DNA of 64,000 bases from Paenibacillus helianthi. GTDB taxonomy: Bacteria; Bacillota; Bacilli; Paenibacillales; Paenibacillaceae. The DNA lies in NCBI RefSeq assembly GCF_001909055.1, contig NZ_LVWI01000048.1, positions 1 to 64,000 on the forward strand, written 5' to 3'. Positions 17,503-25,836 of this stretch are shown in pieces (position 1 is the first letter of the stretch; each line of letters begins with the position of its first letter). The position numbers and the translations under genes are program-made. The notes below the pieces were generated by a model, which saw only the letters and a program-made list of their open reading frames with translations, had not been told where the DNA came from and ran no database searches.

Positions 17503-19284
17503 ATGACGATCAAACAGGTCTTAACCCTGCGGAACTTTATGATCATTCTGTGTATATTCATGCTGGCCCTGCTGGGGCAGAAGGCTCTCAGGCTTCACAG
17601 CAAGATCGAGACGGTGCGGGAAGCCGAGCGGCTCTATGCCTCGGGAGATCTGATTGCCGCCGAGAAGCGTTACCGCCTGGCAGCCGCTAATGCTTCCATT
17701 CTTTACAAGGAAGACCAGATTGCCGCGAGACTTAAGGAGCTGGCTCCGATTACGGCGATCCGCAGTAGTCTTAGCACACTTACACTAAAGATTGAAGACC
17801 AGCTGACGACCAAGGATTTTGGCGGTTTTATGGAGAGCTATGCCTCTCTGCTGAGTCTGAAGAGCCAATATATGAAACCAAGCGGACCCTATGAAACCTA
17901 TTATCGCCAGCTGTCAGGAGATTCAGGCATTTCGGATCGGCTGGGGATAGGTTTTCAGCAGTTCAAGGCGCAGTTTCTTGCCGAACTGGCGGCAAGCCAG
18001 CGCGGCAGCAGCACCGATAATGATGGAGACAGCTTCAAATGGAATCTGCTGAGAATTCCCGATGTGTATCTAGGCGGAGCTGATGCCAAAAAAGATCTGC
18101 TGGCCACACAGTTCAAAGCGCATGACACCGCCCAGCTGAAGGCGCTTGCTGCGGCAGGCAGCTTCTCCCCCATGCTGGATTACGCTTTATCCCTTACCGA
18201 TGCCTATAGCAGCCACAGCTATACGGCTCCCTGGGTAGCCAGCCAGATTGAAATGAGCGCCAAGCTCATTCTGCGTAAGGATGTAGACGGCGATCAGATT
18301 GCCGCCTTCTCTACGCATGCTGCAGCGTACCGCAAATATGCCGCCTCGGCTGGCCTTGCTGCCTCGAAGGTGCTGACTCTAATTGACAGTACCACCTCCA
18401 AGCTGCTCCGAAGCGCCGCGATGCTGGTACGCAGCGGCGGGTACGCGGAGGCCATTCAGCGCTACAGCGACCTGGCCCAGCTTCAGGACACGGGTGCTGA
18501 AATCTCCGCAGCACAGCTTGCGTGGAACATTGCCGAACCCGTCCGCCTGCTGCCCGGCGGGGAGGAGCCTGGTAAGTATACGCATGTTGTTTCCGTCAGC
18601 GGGCGTTACGGCGCAAAGCTCGCCGTAACCGGAACAGACAGCAGCGGACGCCTCTACTATGCGGATTTAAGGAATGACGGCACCGTAACTACACGGACCG
18701 GAGATCCGATACCCGGCTTTGAAAGTCTCCGCAGCCTTGCTTTTGATGACCCATTGTCCGTCTACTCTGAAGTGCCGGTGGTAGTCGCCGCAGGCAGCCG
18801 CCAAGACGGGCGGACCTCTTTCACGGCCTACACCATCAGGCCTGAAGGAATCTCCCTGCTCTTCTCGTTTGCCGGCAACAGCTACGAGTTCCAACCGGAC
18901 GATGCTTCCATCCGTGTCACCAATGCAGATATGGGAGACGGTTCGGAGGGCCGTACTGCCATATTCCGGCAGACGAATGGAGTCTACCAGTTCTCTGAAA
19001 TCTACCAGGAGTATCCGCTTGTGGACGCTTCTGAGCTGGAGCTTCACCCCCTGGAGACCGTTGTCCTGAAGGTTGATATTTATATCGATTCCAACGGCAG
19101 ACCCGTAGTAAGCGCGAATGGGCGCTTCCTGGCCCTGCAAGGAAATGTGGGTACGGTTACGGGTCCCGCCTTGGCAACCGGCCAATTCCAGTATAGATTC
19201 GATTATGTAGGAACCGATACAGGGGAGCAGTACGTGCCTGTATTTGTAGTCGAGTCATTGGGGAGTATGAATCCAATCCCCTAA
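17503..19284 (+). CDS. Membrane-anchored extracytoplasmic protein, unknown function
   Basis: 593 residues. One N-terminal membrane helix (about 10-28) without a cleavage site anchors an extracytoplasmic part. The first half is helical with a TPR-like stretch (EAERLYASGDLIAAEKRYRL, about 38-57). The second half (about 365-590) has strand-rich repeats such as GRYGAKLAVTGTDSSGRLYY and DGSEGRTAIFRQTNGVYQF that resemble FG-GAP/VCBS-type propeller blades. It ends the rightward operon just before a strong terminator. It could be the surface partner of the secreted vWA protein; this rests on position only. Confidence 0.6.
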   Translation: MTIKQVLTLRNFMIILCIFMLALLGQKALRLHSKIETVREAERLYASGDLIAAEKRYRLAAANASILYKEDQIAARLKELAPITAIRSSLSTLTLKIEDQLTTKDFGGFMESYASLLSLKSQYMKPSGPYETYYRQLSGDSGISDRLGIGFQQFKAQFLAELAASQRGSSTDNDGDSFKWNLLRIPDVYLGGADAKKDLLATQFKAHDTAQLKALAAAGSFSPMLDYALSLTDAYSSHSYTAPWVASQIEMSAKLILRKDVDGDQIAAFSTHAAAYRKYAASAGLAASKVLTLIDSTTSKLLRSAAMLVRSGGYAEAIQRYSDLAQLQDTGAEISAAQLAWNIAEPVRLLPGGEEPGKYTHVVSVSGRYGAKLAVTGTDSSGRLYYADLRNDGTVTTRTGDPIPGFESLRSLAFDDPLSVYSEVPVVVAAGSRQDGRTSFTAYTIRPEGISLLFSFAGNSYEFQPDDASIRVTNADMGDGSEGRTAIFRQTNGVYQFSEIYQEYPLVDASELELHPLETVVLKVDIYIDSNGRPVVSANGRFLALQGNVGTVTGPALATGQFQYRFDYVGTDTGEQYVPVFVVESLGSMNPIP

Positions 19285-19303
19285 GTACTCTAATACTATT
19301 GTT

Positions 19304-19335
19304 GGAGCAGCGTGGTCATGCACGCTGCTCCTTTT
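19304..19335 (+). terminator. Rho-independent terminator
   Basis: GGAGCAGCGTG (19304-19314) pairs exactly with 19321-19331 across a six-base loop, followed by TTTT. It ends the rightward operon 20 bases after the stop of the 593-residue gene. Confidence 0.85.
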
Positions 19336-19349
19336 GATGTCTGCAATGA

Positions 19350-19382
19350 TTTCATTATTTTTTCATTATTACGGGATATAAT
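19350..19382 (+). promoter_or_regulatory. Direct repeats and -10 box before the regulator gene
   Basis: TTTCATTATT occurs twice with an 11-base period (19350-19359 and 19361-19370), the spacing typical of tandem binding sites for OmpR/PhoB-type regulators. TATAAT follows at 19377-19382. The repeats sit where the -35 box should be, which suggests activation by the regulator encoded next (autoregulation). Confidence 0.5.
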
Positions 19383-19414
19383 GAGCCTTATAAAGAGCGG
19401 CTGAGGAGGCAACC

Positions 19415-20110
19415 ATGCGTATTCTATTAGTAGAAGACGATACCAAACTCGGGTATATGATCCAATATAAACTGCAGCTTGCAGGCCATCTGGCAGAATG
19501 GGCCCGCAACTCGGATGAAGCGGAACTGTTCTTTTCCTCTGCAGAATTCGATCTCTACATTCTGGACTGGATGCTTCCCGGCAAAACTGGCCTTGAACTA
19601 TGCAGGCAGCAGCGCCGACTGAATGACAACACGGCCATTCTGATGCTGACGGCACGCGGCGAGATCGAGGACCGCGTCAGCGGACTGCTTACCGGAGCGG
19701 ATGACTATATGATCAAGCCTTTCGCCTTTGAAGAACTACTGGCCCGTATTACGTCCCTGGACCGCAGAAAACAAACCCAGGGTTATGTGAACCAGTATAC
19801 GGTCAGCGGCCTGCGGCTGAACCCGGCCACACAGGAAGCAGAACGTGCTGGGGTTACCTTCACCCTGACTAACCGCGAGTTTCAGCTTTTGGAGTTTTTC
19901 GCCCGTCACCCCAATGAGGTTCTGTCCAGAGAGCGGATTCTTAATTATGTATGGGGTAACAATGCCGATGTTACTCTGAATGCGGTGGATGCGGTGATCA
20001 AGCTGCTGCGCAAAAAAGTCGATGACCCCTTCCCTGTGAAATTGATCAGGAGTGTGCACGGAAGAGGCTACCGCCTGGTAGATACCGGAGCTGTCCATGA
20101 TGATACCTAA
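19415..20110 (+). CDS. OmpR/PhoB-family response regulator
   Basis: 231 residues. The receiver domain has the acidic pair at D8/D9, phosphoacceptor D51 (FDLYILDWMLPG) and the conserved lysine in DDYMIKPF. A winged-helix output domain follows (LTNREFQLLEFFARHPNEVL; VHGRGYRLV). GAGGAGG precedes the ATG. It overlaps the histidine kinase gene by 14 bases, so the two form one two-component system. Its likely target includes its own promoter and the DUF2231-like gene downstream. The signal is unknown. Confidence 0.9.
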   Translation: MRILLVEDDTKLGYMIQYKLQLAGHLAEWARNSDEAELFFSSAEFDLYILDWMLPGKTGLELCRQQRRLNDNTAILMLTARGEIEDRVSGLLTGADDYMIKPFAFEELLARITSLDRRKQTQGYVNQYTVSGLRLNPATQEAERAGVTFTLTNREFQLLEFFARHPNEVLSRERILNYVWGNNADVTLNAVDAVIKLLRKKVDDPFPVKLIRSVHGRGYRLVDTGAVHDDT

Positions 20111-21434
20111 CACCCGCAGGCAATTAACCATCTTTTACAGCACTATGATTGGATTGATTCTGCTCATCATGGCGGCTTCCTTCTATTGGGTACTGACCGA
20201 TGTGATGCACAGGGATGAGAGGCATAATCTGGAGTCCGCCGGGCAAAAGGCCGTAAACGAATGGCGTAATCATTCACCGGGGCCGCAGGATAAGGAGGAA
20301 ATCCGGGAGCAGCGCCAGACGGACAGCCACCGGATGGAATGGGAATATCTGCAAAGTGACCAATTTGCAGTCATTACAGATCCTTCATGGACGATCTTCG
20401 TTCATTCGCCAGAGGGGAATAACCTGCTGCTCAAGCCTTCCTTCCAGAAGCTGCTGGATGCCCAAGGGAGTAAAAGCTACATTCATCTGAGCATCTCTTC
20501 GGGTAACAACAGGACGAATTATGCGGTACTGCGTGTGATGACAGGTGATGAAGAACATCCGTTTCTCTTGCTCGGGGAAGAGGTGAGCAAACAGGAGCAT
20601 TTATTGAAGGAGATGAGGCTGCTCCTCATCGGGATCACTCTTCTCCTGCTGGCGGTGGCCACAATCATAGGATATATACTAGCCGGCCGGGCTATGCTTC
20701 CCCTCAACCATGCGTTTATCCGGCAGCAAAAGTTCACCGCTTACGCCTCCCATGAGCTAAGGACACCCCTAAGTGTACTTCAGCTGTCGGTGGACATTCT
20801 GGAAGAGGAACAGCACAAGCTTTCACCGGTCCATCAGACGGTGCTCCAGGATATGAAAGAAGAAATACAGCGCATGACACGTTTAACCGGACAACTGCTC
20901 ACGCTGGCCAGAAACGATTCCCCTCTGCAGCAGATGAGACGAGAGTTATTCGACCTGAAGCATAGCCTTTCTTTTGCAGCCGCAAGAATGCAGCTGGTGG
21001 CTCAAGAGAAAACTGTGCAGCTGCAGCTCCATATCGGCAACACGGAAGATACCTTTACCTGTCTGGGCGACAGTGAACAGATTGATCAGCTGCTTTATAT
21101 TCTTTTGGACAATGCAATCAAATACTCTGCGGAGGGAGGCACAGTCACACTGGGGCTTTCCCGGAATGACAACGGCACTGTGAATGTAATCATTCAGGAT
21201 ACGGGCTGCGGGATTCCCGAGGAGGATCTTCCCCACTTGTTCGAACGGTTCTACCGGGTAGATCAAGCCCGCACAAGAGAGCATGGTGGCACCGGACTGG
21301 GACTCGCCATTGCACACGAGATCGTCAGCCGGCACGGTGGCAGAATCGTCGTAACCAGCACCCTTCATCAGGGGAGCATATTTACGGTCATCCTACCTGA
21401 AACCCAGCGAATCCTTAGGCAACCACTCAAGTAG
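20097..21434 (+). CDS. Sensor histidine kinase, partner of the upstream regulator
   Basis: 445 residues. Two membrane helices (about 10-32 and 177-200) flank an extracytoplasmic sensor loop of some 145 residues. The H box YASHELRTPLS carries the phosphorylated H219, and the ATPase domain shows the N box LLDNAIKYS, DTGCGIPEED and GGTGLGLAI. It is a classical HisKA kinase without a recognisable PAS domain. It forms an operon with the response regulator (14-base overlap) and, 17 bases downstream, the DUF2231-like membrane gene, which may be a sensory accessory or the target. Confidence 0.9.
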   Translation: MMIPNTRRQLTIFYSTMIGLILLIMAASFYWVLTDVMHRDERHNLESAGQKAVNEWRNHSPGPQDKEEIREQRQTDSHRMEWEYLQSDQFAVITDPSWTIFVHSPEGNNLLLKPSFQKLLDAQGSKSYIHLSISSGNNRTNYAVLRVMTGDEEHPFLLLGEEVSKQEHLLKEMRLLLIGITLLLLAVATIIGYILAGRAMLPLNHAFIRQQKFTAYASHELRTPLSVLQLSVDILEEEQHKLSPVHQTVLQDMKEEIQRMTRLTGQLLTLARNDSPLQQMRRELFDLKHSLSFAAARMQLVAQEKTVQLQLHIGNTEDTFTCLGDSEQIDQLLYILLDNAIKYSAEGGTVTLGLSRNDNGTVNVIIQDTGCGIPEEDLPHLFERFYRVDQARTREHGGTGLGLAIAHEIVSRHGGRIVVTSTLHQGSIFTVILPETQRILRQPLK

Positions 21435-21451
21435 AAAATGGAGGTATTACT

Positions 21452-21928
21452 ATGTTTACTGAAGTCTTTAACCACATCCATCCCATTGTTGTACATTTCC
21501 CTATCGCTCTGATCCTCATCGGATTTGGATATGATCTGGTGGTGGCCCTGAAAAAACGCACTTTGAATCCTGCCGGAGGGTTATGGATGTGGCTTCTTGC
21601 TGCAGCGGGTGCCTGGGTCGCTATAGCAACCGGACCGGATGATGATGCCCGCGGCGTGACTTCATTTATTGAGCCTCACGAGACACTCGCTACTCTGACC
21701 GCTTGGGCAGCTTCTCTGATCGTTGTGTGGAGATTGATAATGTTCTGGAAGGGCAAGCGGGCTTTTGTGAAAGTTCCGCTGGTGCTGTACTTAGCCGTCT
21801 CTCTTGTCGCTTGCGGGCTTGTGCTGGGAACCGGATATTACGGCGGGAAAATGGTGTACACAGATGGCGTGGGCGTCTCAGCCAACGGCGCTGCAGTCAA
21901 TCCTCCTGTGCAAGGTAATCATAAGTAA
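21452..21928 (+). CDS. DUF2231-like membrane protein
   Basis: 158 residues with four membrane helices. The N-terminal pattern NHIHPIVVHFPIALILIG with two closely spaced histidines, and a later PHETLATLTAW, fit the DUF2231 family of small bacterial membrane proteins. The conserved histidines could bind a metal or haem; that is an inference, the family's function being unknown to me. A good GGAGG site precedes the ATG. It lies 17 bases after the kinase gene and shares its operon. Confidence 0.7.
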   Translation: MFTEVFNHIHPIVVHFPIALILIGFGYDLVVALKKRTLNPAGGLWMWLLAAAGAWVAIATGPDDDARGVTSFIEPHETLATLTAWAASLIVVWRLIMFWKGKRAFVKVPLVLYLAVSLVACGLVLGTGYYGGKMVYTDGVGVSANGAAVNPPVQGNHK

Positions 21929-21937
21929 CAGCGATAA

Positions 21938-21975
21938 GAAGCCGGTGCCCCCTATACAAGGTGAGCACCGGCTTC
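21938..21975. terminator. Terminator-like hairpin between convergent operons
   Basis: GAAGCCGGTGC (21938-21948) pairs exactly with 21965-21975 across a 16-base loop. It lies between the DUF2231-like gene and the leftward permease operon and can serve both, though the T-run is poor on the plus strand. Confidence 0.6.
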
Positions 21976-22018
21976 GTTGTGATGAACGTCCTGTTTGGCA
22001 TGCTGCCGCCTGGCATCG

Positions 22019-22891
22019 CTATTCTTTTACAGCACCGACAACAATCCCGGTTACAAAGTACCGCTGTAAAAAAGGATAAACCATTAAAATCGGCAAGGCG
22101 CTTATAAAAATCTGTGACGCCCGGAGGGTACGCTGCGACTGATTGGCCACGACGTTCGGATCAATCTGCGACATATCTGCCTGCACAATAATTGTCTGCA
22201 TAAAGGTCGCCAGCGGGAGCTTAGAGGCATCCTTGATATAGATAATCCCGTCGAAGTACGAATTCCAATGTCCGACCATAATGAACAAGGATACCGTGGC
22301 AAGAACCGGCAGGGACACCGGCAGATATACGCTATAAAAGGTGCGGAACTGCCCTGCCCCGTCAATAAAGGAGGCTTCTTCCAGATCTTTGGGCACCGTA
22401 CGGAAGAAATTCAGCAGCAGGATAATATTGAACACAGCCACCAGTCCCGGAAGGATCAGTGCCATCAGGGAATCCATCAGCCCAAGCTTCAGAATCAGAA
22501 TGTAGCCGGGAATCAGACCGCCGCTGAACAGCATGGTGACGACAAAATACCAGAGATAAATATTGCGGGCCCGGAATACACGGGTTTCCTTGGAGAGCGC
22601 GTATGCAGCAATGGTATTCACAACCAGGGCAAGCGCCGTTCCCAGCACGGTCCGTTCTACAGACACCCACAGGGCGGAGAGAAAGTTGCTGTTATTAAAT
22701 GTTTTTGTGTAGGCTTCTAGGGTAAATCCGATCGGCCAAAAGGTCACCATCCCGGCATTGGCCGGAGCTGTCGAACTGAGTGATACCATCAGCAAGTGAT
22801 ATAGCGGAAGCAGGCACAGCACGGAAATAACCGTCAGGAAGACATTATTGAATACGCTGAATATGCGGTAAGACGCCGTTTTGTGATACAT
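22019..22891 (-). CDS. ABC transporter permease, YtcP/AraQ type
   Basis: 290 residues with six membrane helices. The cytoplasmic EAA loop that contacts the ATPase is seen as EEASFIDGAGQFRTFYSVYLP, typical of carbohydrate (CUT1) permeases. It follows the LplB-type gene after 15 bases, so the two form the heterodimeric channel. No ATPase gene is in the operon; as is common for CUT1 systems in Firmicutes, a shared MsmX-type ATPase encoded elsewhere probably energises it. The substrate is not known; an oligosaccharide is likely. Confidence 0.85.
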   Translation of the reverse strand: MYHKTASYRIFSVFNNVFLTVISVLCLLPLYHLLMVSLSSTAPANAGMVTFWPIGFTLEAYTKTFNNSNFLSALWVSVERTVLGTALALVVNTIAAYALSKETRVFRARNIYLWYFVVTMLFSGGLIPGYILILKLGLMDSLMALILPGLVAVFNIILLLNFFRTVPKDLEEASFIDGAGQFRTFYSVYLPVSLPVLATVSLFIMVGHWNSYFDGIIYIKDASKLPLATFMQTIIVQADMSQIDPNVVANQSQRTLRASQIFISALPILMVYPFLQRYFVTGIVVGAVKE

Positions 22892-22906
22892 AGGATGTCA
22901 TCCTTT

Positions 22907-23857
22907 CTAAAAGATTCTGTAGCCGGCAAACCGGTATGCCAGACGATAGGAGATCACGATCAAGATTAGGCTTATCGCCGATTTGAACAGATTCACCGCA
23001 GTGGCAAAGCTGAACTGTCCGCTGAGCAGACCCTCTCTGTAGACAAAGGTGTCAATAATATCCCCTTGCTGATAGATCAAAGGACTATAGAGGTTAAACA
23101 CCTGGTCAAAGTTCGCGTTCATCACGTTGCCCAGCGCCAGGGTTGCCACCACGATGGCAATCGGAATCAACGCCGGAATGGTAATATAAATCGTCTGCTT
23201 CCAGCGCCCTGCCCCATCCACTTCCGCCGCTTCATACAGGGAGGGATTAATGCCGGACAGCGCGGCCAGGAAAATAATCATGTTGAACCCGAATTCTTTC
23301 CAGACATCACTGAAAATGATCGTGAACCGGAACCAGTTGCCGTCACCCAGGAAGAAAATCGGCTTCACACCGAAAACACTGGAGATGAACTGGTTGATAA
23401 GGCCCGTCTGGGCAAGCATATCAATCAGAATTCCCGACAGGGTAACCCAGGATAAAAAGTGCGGCAAATAGACAAGCGTCTGAATGGTTCGTTTGAGCGC
23501 CATCTTTCTGACCTCATTCAGCAGTAAGGCGAAGAAGAACGGGATAATCAGGTTCATCACCATTTTGGAGCAGGCGAAGAACAGGGTGTTCCATGTAATC
23601 TGCAGGAAGTAATCGTTCTGCCACATGTATTCGAAATGTTTGAGTCCCACCCAAGGAGAATCAGCGAATCCGAGCGCCGGCTTATAATCCTGAAAGGCCA
23701 TTAGAATTCCGCCCATGGGAACATAAGAAAAAATAAACACCATAACGGCCGCCGGCAGCACCATAAAGTGGAGCACCCACGGCTGCTTATACCCTTTTTT
23801 CCTCGATAAGCGCGGCGTTTTTCCAGGATTCACCTGCTGTATAGTGTTAGCTTCCAT
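22907..23857 (-). CDS. ABC transporter permease, LplB type
   Basis: 316 residues, six membrane helices after a basic cytoplasmic N-terminus (KTPRLSRKKGYKQPW). The EAA loop reads YEAAEVDGAGRWKQTIYITIP. This is the partner of the YtcP-type permease downstream. GGGAGAG precedes the ATG. The gene is divergent from the YesM-type kinase gene; the 143 bases between the two starts should hold both promoters, and regulation by the YesN-type regulator is likely from the usual layout of such clusters. Confidence 0.85.
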   Translation of the reverse strand: MEANTIQQVNPGKTPRLSRKKGYKQPWVLHFMVLPAAVMVFIFSYVPMGGILMAFQDYKPALGFADSPWVGLKHFEYMWQNDYFLQITWNTLFFACSKMVMNLIIPFFFALLLNEVRKMALKRTIQTLVYLPHFLSWVTLSGILIDMLAQTGLINQFISSVFGVKPIFFLGDGNWFRFTIIFSDVWKEFGFNMIIFLAALSGINPSLYEAAEVDGAGRWKQTIYITIPALIPIAIVVATLALGNVMNANFDQVFNLYSPLIYQQGDIIDTFVYREGLLSGQFSFATAVNLFKSAISLILIVISYRLAYRFAGYRIF

Positions 23858-24000
23858 CGCTCTCTCCCGCTTTCAAAAAATTATTTTGTGTGTTGTATGA
23901 ATCTCTGATATAAATAGTAGCAAGCATTTCTAAGGTTTGACTATATTACTTTGTTAGGCTCGCATAGGGATTTATTAGGGCATCGTCTGGGGGGACAAAG

Positions 24001-25836
24001 ATGGGTCTAAGTAAAGCTATTAACTTCGCTAAGGAAAAATCCTGGAGCAGATTTAGTTTGTTCGCCAAAATGAACAGTCTGATCATTGTGCTGTTTGTGC
24101 CGATCATCATCGTGTATACGTATTCCAATAACGTCACTTACGATGTAGTCAGTAAAGAGCTCCAGGAATCCAATACCAAACAGCTCACTTTTTTATCCAG
24201 TCAAATCGATTCACGGATCAACCAGATGATGGATTTCAGCCTGGTATTCTCGAAAGATCCGAATGTCAGGAAATTCAATGGCCTGAATATGTGGGAAGAC
24301 CGTTACGACCATATGCAGACCCGTTATGTCATTCAGGAGAAGATGATGCTCCAGTCCGGGTTAACGGATATCTGGCCTTCCCGATACGCTGTATATTCCC
24401 AGCAGAACAAGGATGTCATTTCCAATTACGATAAACCTACAGGTTATGATGAACACTACTTGAAGCAAAATATGAGCGGCAAATGGACATACAGCGACGG
24501 CCAATCCGGCTATCCGGGGAAAACCAAGGCTTTTTACTGGTTCTATAGCGATTCTATTGCTCCGCAGGGTACGTTTACGGGAAGTGATCTGGTCGTTGAA
24601 GCCAGCTTCAGCTATGAGAATATCCAGAATATGCTGGATACGTATAAGGCAGGGGGACAAGGGGACCCGTTCTTCTATCACAAAGGCGATAAGCCGATCC
24701 TGAACCGCAGTGCGGACCAGCGCCTAACCGGTGATTTGATTACTTATCTGAATGAGCATTCACCGGACAACAGCACGCAGCATGTAGTGAAACTGGAGAA
24801 TAAAAATTATCTGGTCAGCTCGGTGAAGTCCACTAATCTGGATTGGTATCTGGTTGACGTTGTACCGCTTGACCGTATTCTCGGGCCTATATCCGGCAGC
24901 CGTAATTTATTCTATGTATCCATGCTTCTGCTCTTTGTTGTTGGAATCTCGGCTTCCATTCTGCTGTACCGGAACGTTCAACAGCCTATCAAGAAGCTCA
25001 TCAAAGGGCTTAGACGTGTGCAGCGGGGCGACTACACTGTGCGCCTCCACTCCGACGATCAAAACGAATTTTCGTTTCTCTTCCACCGGTTCAATGATAT
25101 GTCTCATCAGATTCAGGACCTGATTGAAAATGTCTTCAACGAAAAAATCCGTGCCCGTGAGGCTACCCTGAAGCAGCTTCAAGCTCAGATTAATCCGCAT
25201 TTCCTCTACAATTGCCTGGGATATATTATCAATATGGCCCAAATGAAGGATGAAGAAGCCGTTGTATCGATGGCTTATAACTTAAGCGCTTACTATCGCT
25301 ATACTACCCGGATGGAGCGGGATACAGCCACCTTGGACGACGAAGTCAAACTGCTGGTTAACTATTTGGATATTCAAAAGCTGCGCAATGGCCGAATTGA
25401 TTATCATATTGATATCCCCAAAGAGATGCTAAAACAGTCTATCCCGCGTCTCCTGCTGCAGCCCATTGTGGAGAACTCGGTTATCCACGGGGTCGGAAAA
25501 TCGTACAGCTCCGGTGAAATCAGAATCACCGGCGAGACTACCGAAGGCTTCTGCCGGGTGTATATTGACGACGATGGGCCGGGCCTGAGCCAGGACCAGC
25601 AGGAAGCACTTAACCGGAAGATGCGGGAGCCGCTGCGCGAGGAAATGGGCTGCGGCCTTTGGAATACGAATCAGCGGCTTATTCACCAGTTCGGTAATCA
25701 ATCCTTTCTGTATTTCAGGGAATCACCGCTAGGCGGTTTCCGGACAGAGATCATCTGGGAGATTCCAGCTCAGGAAGAGTATCACCTGTACACTAACCAA
25801 CAAGGAGACACACAGCATGCAAATGATCATCGTTGA
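24001..25836 (+). CDS. YesM-type sensor histidine kinase
   Basis: 611 residues. A membrane helix (about 24-42), a large extracytoplasmic sensor domain, a second helix (about 302-322), a HAMP linker, and the His_kinase motif QAQINPHFLYNCL with phosphoacceptor H400. The ATPase end shows LLLQPIVENSVIHG and DDDGPGL. GGGGGGAC precedes the ATG. It overlaps the AraC-type regulator gene by 20 bases. Kinases of this type usually sense sugars or peptides for the adjacent ABC transporter, as fits here. Confidence 0.9.
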   Translation: MGLSKAINFAKEKSWSRFSLFAKMNSLIIVLFVPIIIVYTYSNNVTYDVVSKELQESNTKQLTFLSSQIDSRINQMMDFSLVFSKDPNVRKFNGLNMWEDRYDHMQTRYVIQEKMMLQSGLTDIWPSRYAVYSQQNKDVISNYDKPTGYDEHYLKQNMSGKWTYSDGQSGYPGKTKAFYWFYSDSIAPQGTFTGSDLVVEASFSYENIQNMLDTYKAGGQGDPFFYHKGDKPILNRSADQRLTGDLITYLNEHSPDNSTQHVVKLENKNYLVSSVKSTNLDWYLVDVVPLDRILGPISGSRNLFYVSMLLLFVVGISASILLYRNVQQPIKKLIKGLRRVQRGDYTVRLHSDDQNEFSFLFHRFNDMSHQIQDLIENVFNEKIRAREATLKQLQAQINPHFLYNCLGYIINMAQMKDEEAVVSMAYNLSAYYRYTTRMERDTATLDDEVKLLVNYLDIQKLRNGRIDYHIDIPKEMLKQSIPRLLLQPIVENSVIHGVGKSYSSGEIRITGETTEGFCRVYIDDDGPGLSQDQQEALNRKMREPLREEMGCGLWNTNQRLIHQFGNQSFLYFRESPLGGFRTEIIWEIPAQEEYHLYTNQQGDTQHANDHR

